Shown in pieces: positions 23,233 to 33,174 of a stretch of 64,000 nucleotides of DNA (its first letter is position 1; the number at the start of each line of letters is the position of its first letter). A program made the translations under genes and the position numbers. The notes under the pieces are model-generated. The model was not told the origin of the DNA and made no database searches. It saw only the letters and a program-made list of their open reading frames with translations. The stretch covers positions 2,190,001 to 2,254,000 of the forward strand of contig NC_083517.1 of NCBI RefSeq assembly GCF_032362555.1, given 5' to 3'. This DNA is from Amyelois transitella. Taxonomy: Eukaryota; Arthropoda; Insecta; Lepidoptera; Pyralidae.

Positions 23233-26200
23233 TCACCAGTTCGCTTTCTGATGGGTTATGGTCCACTTTTGGTAGGTATTATTGGGATCGCAGGGCGCGA
23301 GCCCTAGGGTTCGGGCGTGCGCTTGAAGCGTCAGGCAGTAGCCGTGCAACCGATGGATCAATTGATTGTGCTCCTCCTCATACCTGCGGGGCAAATGCAT
23401 TGAAGTTAATATAAAGAAATAAAACTAAACGTAAACATACAACTTTTCTATCTGGCCAGTATTTTTATAAATCATAATGATAAGAATTATTCTTAAAATT
23501 CTAAATACTGTGCCTACGACGCTTACTTGTCAGATTTTTTTAGAAAAACCATTGCTCGCCCATCGCCTACAAGAATAATCCCAAGTTTATTAACCTATCC
23601 CGTTTTTATTATACCTGTTATTAACATTTTTAAGCTATATAATAATATTATGATCTCAAGATCTTACGCAAATTTTAGCCACTGAATTGAATGGAGCTTA
23701 AATTAAGCGTGATCGAAGATTTTGAAGCTTCGTACGAAAGCTTCCAGCAACGGCTAACTAATCACGCTTTAATAATAAATGTTACCTCCCAAGGTCTGGC
23801 GTAAACGTAAGACTACAAATAGCCTGCTTGATAGACTCGGTATCAGCTTCCACATAATGCTCCCCAACCCCAAGGTGCCCTGTCTCATTCTGACAGAACA
23901 ACTGACTCAGACCTGTCTTGTGGCACTTTGATCCTTTATAAAAAAACCTATATTACCTCCAAGGTCCATCTACGGTGCCAAGCCTACATATAGCCTGCTT
24001 GAGAGACTCGGTATCAGCTTCCACACAACGTTCTCCAACACCAAGCTGCCCTGCCTCATTCAGACGGAACAGTTGACTGTGACCCGTTCCGTGGCACGAC
24101 GATGTTCCTAAAGAAACAATCATAATCATTGCATTTAAAAGTCAAAACTTGGTACAGGTGGTTCACGGCGCTTTAGAACCAGAAATGTCATCTAACTAGT
24201 TCTCTAGTACTGTAATAATGTGAGTATGAACTAATTGCTAATTTGTGGGTCGTTGTTGTTCGTGTTGGAAATAAAAAGGATTTCATTTTGAGGTCACATT
24301 CCTCTCTGGAAAGGAAAAAGCTGTTGAACTAGCCGTGTTTCATCATAGAGGGCTAAAAGTAATAAGTTTCCAGTTAATATCCGATGGGATATTTTTTTTT
24401 CTTCAAAATGCATGTATATAAATTTGTATGGATCGTCAAGGTCTGAGGTGGAACCTGAACTATTCCCCTGGGACAAGAAATAGGACTAACACAAGAAGGA
24501 TGGTGAAACTAAGACTTATGGTGAAACCAAGTGACTTTAGACCCGGTTGCATACTAATCTCTTTGGATAGGAACCCGGGGTATGCCTTTGACCATGGATC
24601 CTGGGTTGAGTGAGTCAGGTTTTTACACGAAGCAACTCCCATCTGACCTCTACATGCTGACGTGTTTTTCATGATGATGCTAACAAAATCAAACTCACCT
24701 ATGTACGCAGGCGCAGCTTTCCCCATAGTATCTAAGCACAAACCACTCGCTTTATTCTTCACCATGCCCCAATGTGTGTTCTTTGGCAGTTTGGGAAACT
24801 TGTCGTACACATCATACGCTACATTCTCCATGAACCACGAAAACTCCTTGCATTTCAGTCTATCTTTCAGTGCTAACTGCTCTGTTATATCACCCATATC
24901 TAAGAATCTAGCAGTGGGCTCTCGTGTGTAGAAATATTCCTTATGTTCCTCATCAAACCAAGTCTCGATCACTCTCTTATAGTTAATAGTTATCAAGGAA
25001 CCTTTACGATTCTTCGCTAAATTACCAAAAGAGTATGGCATAAAAGCTCTGTAAACATGGCCTACTCTCGAGCATGGTACCCACTCAATGCTGCCACCAC
25101 ACTGCCAGATTTTAAAACTCAATTCAAAATTCTCCCCTCCCCAAACCAACAGTCCAGGGTCATACGCTCCTATTTCAAGGAAATATTGTCTATTGATAGC
25201 GAATAACCCTCCAGCGTGCGTAGGACTTTTATACGGCTCCGATTTATGTTTATGGAGGTTGCTTTCTCTATCGGGAACCTCATTTTCTTTATACAGCATT
25301 CCCCATTCAAATATCCCTCTATAGTTCGTTCCGTGTTGGTAAACTGGTCTATATTCGAAGGTCCTGTGGTCTATACCGTCTATGACTGGTACTGTCATGA
25401 TTCTATAGTCTCTGTATATTGGTGCTAGTAGTGGGGGTAGCCAGTTAACGTTCACTTCGCAGTGGGCGTCGAGGAAGACTATGACGTCACCGGTAGCCTC
25501 TTGGGCCCCGCGGGATCTGGTACGGATTAGACCCTCGCGTTGAGTATTTCTGATCAGTCTTACTTTTCCATTCCAGCGTTTAATATACTTGTCGAGGTTT
25601 TCGCCCAAGTTCTCTTTATCGGAATAATCGTCCACCTATGAAATGAAGAATATTTTTTTTTTACTTTCCTCTGTGTAGTTTAAGGCTGTTAAAGCCTAAA
25701 AACACCTTACAAAGAAAACAACTAAGTATTAAAAACCTCCATATGGTCATCGCCTCAACGAGGTCATTTTCATATGGCAATCCGGCAATCGCTCTACATT
25801 ATTTGACACTGGCGGCCTAAGTATAACACATTAATACACCACACACCATATATAATATACTTTTTTAACAGTGAAATATCTTTCATAGTCGGCTCGATAT
25901 TTCAAGATAGCCCTTACAAACAAACAATCAAAGTTATAAACTTACCTCTTTATAATATTAGTATAGATTTCCATCCATGCGCCGTGTCTTCTAAAAAGTC
26001 TGAATCAAGAGGTGATGTTAAAGAAGAACACTTACCAACACAATCTCGTGCAGTATGTTCGGTGGTGAACGGTCTATGACCGTGTGGACGGTTCGCATCA
26101 GGACCGAGAAGCCCTCGTTGTGAAACACGATGATCACCGACGTGCTCGGCAAGTTGACTGGGTAATGCCAGTACTTGCACTCGTCCAGTCTAGTGTCAGG

Positions 26201-28016
26201 AACTGTTCTGCAATTTTAATAGAACCTTTAAATTTTGGCGTCCATTGGAAAATTGTCTGATACGCCAACGACACTAAAGTTTTAGCTGATGTTAAGGGAG
26301 TTTGCGAGGTAACAGCTCTTAACTCTGAAATTCCCGATTGAATTGGGCAAAATAACATTGATTCTTGATTAAACTCATGTTGGTAGTCCTGGTTGCGTCT
26401 CCTGATCCTGGTCCGCCAAACCGGATAAGTACCTACCAATTTTCTTTTGCAAAGTACTCCCAAAATTATGTGGCAAAGTTTTAACACATTGGCCTTAACA
26501 GAAACACACCTTGCTCGCGCAATTAAAATTCTCACAATGATGAATTTTTTTCTTTATCCTTTGTCCCAGCACTTAATAGGGCCACTCCATAGCCATTCTT
26601 TGCAGTTGGCTTATAACCTTGGGATTCTACCTTTAGGCGGTGATCTCTTCAGCTGAAAGTGACAAGGTGGGCCACGGTCACTTTCAGCTGAACCTTCCAG
26701 TCTTTTGACGGTTGGCTCTGTTTACCCTGCAAGGGTACATACACATGATTATATGCCGTGTTCACTGTAATCTTACCTGTTCATGGCGATATCATCCGAG
26801 GCAGCAATGTTCATGCCATATATACTTTCAGAGTCTGCTATATCGTTGTCCCGCCCTACCATATGGTACGGTTTGCCTTCTTGCCCAGGTCCTTTCACCA
26901 CTATCCGGTCTTTGGGTTCAAAGTTGCCAAGTTCTAGAAAAAGGCAAATAAAAAATATTTTTTTCTTAACCCAGGCTGTTAAAGATTATCAAAGGAAAGG
27001 GTAATATACTTGAGTTTCTTCTCTTAGGTGATCCACATGATCATTAAACAAACAGATGATTAAAGCAAAGATGGAATAGACCAAAAAAAGTATATTTATT
27101 AACTGCCCCCTAGTTGCCATGCACAACACCGTTTTTTTCGGGCGAAAAACTATAGCTGTTTCACTTTCTATTAGGATATTCATTTAACATCCTAATTAAA
27201 CATTAAATAGTTTGTCACACACATGCTATGCTAAGGGGGCTGGAGACTATCATACATACAAACTCTAGAGCAATAAGTAAAACCTTGTCACATTTTTTGC
27301 AACTTTGTTTTCACTACATGAATTAAATAATTTTGTTACACCTGTAGTAGTTTGAAATCAGTAAAATGCTAGCATGAGAACAATTTTTATTGCTTGTATA
27401 TTGATCCAAGTTTGCAGTGTGTTATTACAGTTAACATAAACAAAGATAAGCAAAGATTGGAAAGCCATGATTTTTTTTACAATGTGTAAATACATAGTAC
27501 ATTAAATCAGGTCGTCAATTATCTTATTGATGGAATTGAGCTTATAATAGTGACAGGTTACATGCCCATCACCTAAAAAAAGAAACCAAAGTTTATTAGC
27601 TTATCCCTTAGCCGCCTTTTACGACACCAATGAGAAAGAGATGAGTGTGCTCCAATTCTGAAATGCCGGGATTTATATAAAATTGAAAAGTTTTCATCGA
27701 ACAATTTATTTGTGTACACATTGTACACGCAAACATACACGCCGGCAGATTAAATAGGGCTAATAACTGTAGTTTGTCATAGTGAAATTTCCCACAAAAA
27801 TACATATCAGTACTCTGACAATATTTTACCTGTTTTTAGTACCGGGTATTCATCCGGATGAGATTTGTATGATGAAGCTTTATAATCAGATATAACTGGT
27901 TGGGCTTCTATATTATTCCTACTCCACTTATTTAAAGCATATATTAAAAGCAGCAGGATAGCACACACCGAAGAGATACGGATAATACGACCACGCCTAA
28001 CATTTGTTATCCTCAT
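23233..28016 (-). CDS. pgant7: Polypeptide N-acetylgalactosaminyltransferase, GALNT7/pgant7 type
   Basis: Six exons join in phase: 28016-27830, 26933-26777, 26207-26036, 25635-24699, 24107-23957 and 23383-23233, giving 584 residues. It is a type II Golgi enzyme: short basic tail, membrane segment about residues 10-30, stem, GT27 catalytic domain with LDAHCEVN (the metal-binding DxH) and [18 protein letters not shown], then a ricin-type lectin domain ending in YQKW. Family-specific marks point to GALNT7: LGNFEP at the stem, ECKYWHY, and [12 protein letters not shown] like CIDSMGKT of human GALNT7. That enzyme adds GalNAc to already glycosylated peptides. A second version of the fifth exon lies at 23786-23933. 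Introns hold repeat fragments (24475-24660, 26555-26760, 27575-27670). It starts 431 bases from Nuf2, head to head. Confidence 0.93.
23786..23933 (-). CDS. pgant7: Alternative copy of the GALNT7 lectin-domain exon
   Basis: This 148-bp block is a duplicate of exon 23957-24107 (151 bp). Both have an AG acceptor, a GTAA donor and the same phases, so either can join exon 24699 to exon 23383. The translation keeps LGVGE and VEADTES(I/L)KQAIC and is about two thirds identical. It loses the cysteine of the CVEAD motif (now YVEAD) and the tryptophan of GPWR, hallmarks of the ricin-type repeat. Only 23 bp separate the two exons, too short for an intron. It may be a mutually exclusive exon or a decaying duplicate; the acceptor ends AAAG, which is weaker. 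Confidence 0.65.
24475..24660 (-). mobile_element. SINE-B fragment in a GALNT7 intron
   Basis: Shares CCTTTGACCATGGATCCT and GTCAGGTTTTTACACGAAGC-like text with copies at 35665-36003 and 53345-53722. Truncated; the tRNA-like head is missing. It lies close to the donor at 24698. Confidence 0.6.
26555..26760 (+). mobile_element. Old, rearranged copy of SINE-A in a GALNT7 intron
   Basis: Degenerate matches to the SINE-A body are seen (GGGCCACTCCATAGCC, GGCTTATAACCTTGGGATTC, GTTGGCTCTGTTTACCC). A 16-bp perfect inverted repeat with a 13-base loop (26648-26692) interrupts the expected body. Confidence 0.6.
27575..27670 (-). mobile_element. SINE-A fragment, first GALNT7 intron
   Basis: Reverse-strand match to the front half of SINE-A: CCTTAGCCGCCTTTTACGAC, then a GAAAGAGATG block, ending in a GCCGGG. 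Truncated on one side. Confidence 0.6.
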
Positions 28017-28447
28017 TTTCGACAGATTTGCGGCACTAATTAAAAATTAGAATTAAAACAAATAAATGCACAAACAAGTGCAGTTTTCTGATGTTGACGT
28101 AGACGACACGACTAGATTGAGTGTTACCAGTTACCAACTCCCACAAAGGGAAGCAGCTGTCAAGTTGCGTCAATGAGATGATGGCAATCATACCTTAGAC
28201 TACTATATTACAATTTCTTTGCCTAATATTTTATGAGTGGCCCTCACTGACTTGATATTGACATTGACAGCAATAATTCAATTCGTTTCGTTGAATTTAA
28301 ATTGTTTGTTTGCCCCTGCGTCGATCGCTCGGTGTTTGTATGTTTGTGGTTTGAGTTTTGTGGATGTGAATTAAAGAAAAAGAACATAATTCTAATTAAA
28401 CAAGTATCTATTTACAGAAAAACTAAAATAAAGTATAATTTAAAATT
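28017..28447. promoter_or_regulatory. Shared promoter region of GALNT7 and Nuf2
   Basis: Only 431 bases separate the divergent start codons. No TATA box or repeat is obvious. The layout suggests a bidirectional promoter; this is inferred from spacing only. Confidence 0.5.
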
Positions 28448-31400
28448 ATGGAGCGCGGTAAGTATAAATCTTTTGAAATTGTATTATGAATCGATGGGTT
28501 CACTCTAATTAATTACTTGAATAAACTTTCTTCTTTCTAGCTCAACCGTTTTCAATTGAGAACTTCATTATCAACTGGAATGGGGACTTTCCTAATTATC
28601 CTCTGACGGTGCCAGATTTGAAAAATCCACAGGCTTTGATGGGTGCCTTACTACAAGTTTTCGACAGACTAGCTATTGACCGTGACGCTATTCTTATGGT
28701 CAGTATAAGCTCTTTGTGATTTTTAGATATTTCTCATGATATCACTCTTGCTATTCTGATTCAAGGTTTACTTGCTTTTGATGAGTGAAGTGGAATCAGT
28801 CCATCAATAGAAAGCTTTTGATTTTACTCTCAAAACTGACTGTTTAACTGCCTGATATAATATATATATTTGTTTTTTCATTAAATTTTAGCCACCACCA
28901 GAAGAAAACCGCAACGAACACACTGTCTACTACGCAGACCTGATCCCTGTGATCAATATGACCCGTGTGATCAATCACCTTGTTGCCGTGATGCCACAAG
29001 TGAACATCACAATCAGCGTGATGCATTTCCTACAGCCTACACCCGTCACCTCGCACTCTATACTGCTTCTGTTGTTCAATCTCATGGTGTTTAACGAGGA
29101 AAGGTTAAGCGAGATAGCTCCGCATGAAGAGGAGCTATTTGCCAAGAGTGAAGAGGTGATTGTTCAAATATTACTAAACCTAAACAGGCTTTGTTATTTC
29201 CAAAATTTAAAAAATAATATATACTGGATCAATGGTTTGGTATGAAAAGATGTTGCTCTGCTTATGCAGAGGCATGGGTTCCATTACATTTAAGGCTGTT
29301 TTTTTTTCACAATAATATTTCCATAAAATTTTATTTGTTTCTCAATTTCTATTTAAAGATCAAAATATTTTTTTAAAAGTCTCTACTGTTTTTTGAAATT
29401 GTATCTTTTTATGTTAATTTTTGTGTGTAAATATGTACTTAATATAATAATGTACTTCTAGGTAAAAGCTTTAGATGACAAAAGGAATCATCTGATTGAG
29501 ATGCTGAACATACAGGCTGAGGAAAAAGGAAAACGGGCAGAGAGACTGGAAAAGGTAATGAATTGTAGCAATTTCATTAAATGCCTTGTTATAAAAATAT
29601 ATGGAACCCGTGGATTTCACTTGCATGCACATAGGGAATCCAAGTGAAGTTTCTTTAAATTGCACATTTTTGATGTTAGGGTGTTTTGAGCAATTTCCAA
29701 CTACTTCATGTCAATTAAATGAAATCAGATATAATAAGTTTATTAATATTACAACAATTCACCAAATGTCTAAAAAAATATGTATAGTAATACACATTTA
29801 AATCCCATTTTCAGCTAGAACATGACATAAAACAATTGGAAGAGGAACTTCGTCAAGAGAAGGAGGCACATGATGATGATAAACAGGAATTAGAAGCAGT
29901 CCTGAAGGAAAATCATCAGATTGAAGTGATTCTTGAACAAAAAAAGACTCAAAGGGATGCGTTGTTGGATGAACTGGCACGTAAGAAGGCTTTAAGAGTT
30001 TATGACGCGGACGATATACGAGCCCAAGTGGCACAGGCTGCTCAGAATGTGCAAGAGGCGGATGAAAAGCTGAATGGGTTGAAGGAAACATTGATGCAGA
30101 AAGAGTTGTGCCTTAAAAACTTGCAGACCATCAAGCCTGGATTGGACGAGGCAAATAATCTGCTACATGAGATAATGAAGTTGAATGAGAATATAAAGTA
30201 AGTATTGTTTTGTATTATAAAAACTTTGTATTGCAAGATATGAGTAGTATTATAAAAACTATGTATTGTCCGGGAGGTCAGAAAAGCAACATGTTAAGAC
30301 TCTGGCAGGGTTTTTTTTTTTATTTTTTTAATTGGTGGTAAAAGAGCTATCCATTTTATATAATAAAATGTAACTGTCCTATGTCTTTTCTTGAAAGTTT
30401 TTGCCGAAAAATCTATATGAGGGATTGATATAAGCCGAAAATTTTTTCAAATATTGCTCTGATTTGAATCCAGCTTTCTCAGATGTGTTAGGCTTGGTAC
30501 AACTTAAATACTGGTATGTAAAAATTTGTTCTCCCAAAGTATGTAACACGGCCGGTCAGCTTTTATATATTGTAATTGTCGGCGAACGAAGTCGCGGGCA
30601 ATATTGAAACTTCTTGTTTCAGAGATTACGACTCTGGTGACCTCTGGAAACTTCTTGTTTCAGAGATTACGACTCTGGTGACCTCGACCTGGACAGCAAA
30701 GAAGGCGAGCTGGATGTGCTAAGCACCGAGCTGTCGGAGTTGGAAGCTCATCTGAGTGAACTGCAAGCCGCCAGGGCTGCTTCAGCCGAGTGCAGGCGAG
30801 AATGCGCTGCTAGGAGGCAACACGACCAACTGGCTGCCATGAGGTATATTTATATATATACATACATATATACCTTTGTGCTAACCCACAACAGCGAACA
30901 GGGAACAACCTCGATAATTGCTTTGACAGAGAGTTACATGCGGTGATACCTTCCCATCATGAAGAAGCCAATGTCCCACTGTGATTCAATATTATTAGTT
31001 TTCTTACTCTTGTACGAATAGGCCAACTGTCTCTAAAATGCTGCTCTAAATGTCATTTTTCTCTAAAAATTTAATATTTCTCACATATGGCTTACTAAGT
31101 GTGCCCTAAAGGGTCGTTCTCACTGGCCGGCAAATTTCGCAACTTGATATTTTCATAGAAGAAAAAATATGTAAATTCGTGTTACAGCGCTCTCCGCGAC
31201 GCCGAGGAGAAGGACAGGAAGAGCCGCGAGCGCTGCAAGGCGGCGCTGCAGCGCAGCGAGCGCATCCAGCGCGACACCGCGGCGTATGAAGCGGAGAAAG
31301 CGGCTGGAATGGAACTGCTGAATAACATGAAGCTCACTTTTACTAATGAGGTAATACTACTAAGGTATTTGGGGTAAAAGCGCTGCAGCGAAGGGAGCAC

Positions 31401-31752
31401 ATAAGCAAGCTATCGCTCAGTATGAAAGTCTATAATAAAACCTTTTACGACGGTATTCCGCTCTGCCCTCGTAAAATGAGGAATCTCGACATTTTTAACT
31501 ATTTCACATGCGAAGTAAAAGCATAGTAGTAGTACTTCAGCTGTTTCTCCTCTGTAAAAGTCAATAAAGACAAATTGCGGCGTAGGGGAGATCGCAGCGT
31601 CACCACGTCACACGGAGACCGCGATAGTGTAGAATATTGCTTTTAAAATGTTAAAATTTTGTTTACAGCTTAAATCCATCGACGATGCTTTGCTGGCAAA
31701 GATGATCGAATTTAAAATAGGTATGGAAGAAAAGCTTCGGAACAGAAACTAA
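28448..31752 (+). CDS. Nuf2: Kinetochore protein Nuf2
   Basis: Eight coding exons join in phase: 28448-28457, 28541-28698, 28892-29155, 29462-29554, 29815-30197, 30664-30843, 31188-31350 and 31669-31752, giving 444 residues (human NUF2 has 464). The first 120 or so residues form a calponin-homology-like globular head, ending in FLQPTPVTSHSILLLLFNL like the KAKRTARFLSGIINF stretch of NUF2. The rest is a long charged coiled coil, with a C-terminal SIDDALLAKMIEFK segment for tetramer assembly. Nuf2 pairs with Ndc80 in the outer kinetochore to bind microtubules. Lepidoptera have holocentric chromosomes, so a retained Ndc80-complex subunit is expected. The exon 6 acceptor region is duplicated (30606-30685). 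The 10-base first coding exon is supported by its donor and phase only. Confidence 0.85.
30606..30685 (+). repeat. Tandem duplication across a Nuf2 splice acceptor
   Basis: A 39-base block containing the polypyrimidine tract, CAG and first exonic bases occurs twice with a period of 41. The second CAG (exon from 30664) keeps frame; use of the first (from 30623) would shift frame and reach a stop soon after. A short LINE-like tail (GAACGAAGTCGCGGGCA, about 30583-30600) abuts it upstream. Confidence 0.9.
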
Positions 31753-33174
31753 GAAGAATCTCAGGATATTATACTGTTACAAAACTAAATCAGTTTGAAT
31801 ATATTCAGTACAGATTAGTGGGCATCATGCATGAACCAATTTCTTGTTAGGCTATGTTACAATATCTATCATATTCGCTGCATTAACTCTGTTGCGTACT
31901 ACGTGGTAGTACGGCTCGAGCGATGCCGTTTCTATCTTCTGTTTCGCTTTTTATTATAACGTGAAACGGGACAGCGATAAAAAAGGAGTCTCGCGTGCCA
32001 TGTTACGTGGCTGGATATATTTAATAGGAGTTAACATAAATAATTAATAATTATAGATGAATGTAGGTAAGTGTTCTTGTAAATAAATTTATTTTATTAT
32101 TCTTTTATAACAGTTGTTTCATTTGGTTGAAAAATATTCTGAACCATAGAAGAAGTTTCCATTCTTACTGCCATGAGTTGATTCTTAATGCCATCTTATT
32201 TTAATGATAAAGTGTGGAAAATTGACAAATCTACCCAAAGAATATATGTTTATATCCACTACCGTTTTAAATCTACCAATCAATTTGAGACGAAAAAACA
32301 TATTTTATTTGCCGGTGCATATCTATCGAACCGTTGTTGGTCTGATTTTGATGATTTTTTTTATATTCATAGCAACTGTCAATAGAATTTTTAAGTTCGG
32401 CATCAAAATCGGTTAAGTAGTTTGGAGATACCCATTTATAGATACTTATTCGCGAGGGCAAGTTTGCAGCGAACTACTAGTTAACAACATAGCTAAGAAG
32501 ATTCAAACACACCCGGGACGTTGGATTAAATTATGAAACCTTTGTTTTAGCCCTCCGTTTGGTCTAAACCTACTTATTATAGATGCTATTAAAATTTAAT
32601 CCCTTTCATACTTGCGAAACCTTCCGAAATTCTGAGCCCATTGTAACTATGACCGTACGTAACTATTTTCGCCTTTGCCTAAGTGGCCTCTAGCTGTCAT
32701 TTTGACAACATCAATGTCGGACTGTCACTGACAGTTTCTCACCATACTCGCAAGCAAAAATATTATTGTACAAACAAACACAACACATCAAAGTTACTTT
32801 GTATTTAATAACTTTGGGAAATAATTAATTTATTCAATAAGTCAGCTTGTGTTCTACATATATAAAAACGTATAGTTACGTCTATATCCCTTGCGGGGAA
32901 GACAGAGCATTGAAAAACAGTCTTGAAAAGGCTGAAAGGCCACGTTCAGCTGTATGGCTTTATGATGGAATTAAGACTCAAATAGAGACAGGTTGCTAGG
33001 CGATCGCCTACAAGTGGAATCCCAAGTTTATAAGCCTATCCCTTTGTCGTCTTTTACGACATCCATGGGTAAGACATGCAGTGGTTCTACTCTATAGTGC
33101 CGGAAACCACAATTATACTCTAACCCATCCATTTTGTGTTATAAATAATTTCATTGACTACAGAAAGTTGTAAC
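31753..33174. other. Spacer between Nuf2 and the ZAD zinc-finger gene
   Basis: A candidate Nuf2 poly(A) signal AATAAA is at 32082-32087. About 31935-31985 shares the motif CGTGAAACGGGACAGCGAT with 36420-36465, so it is a dispersed repeat. About 32190-32480 looks like a LINE 3' tail (CATCAAAATCGGTTAAGTAG). A reverse SINE-A copy follows at 32872-33112. Confidence 0.6.
32872..33112 (-). mobile_element. SINE-A copy, near full length
   Basis: On the minus strand it reads from a CCGGCACTATAGAG-like start through GTCGTAAAAGACGAC, GGCTTATAAACTTGGGATTC, GGTTGCTAG-type text and CAGTCTTTTCAA-type text to GGGATATAGACGTAA. It lies about 60 bp before the ZAD gene start. Confidence 0.75.

Noticed and set aside
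30623-30663. Nuf2 exon 6 starting at the first of the two duplicated acceptors
   Set aside because: This choice shifts the frame and meets a stop soon after; the second acceptor keeps the coiled-coil frame.
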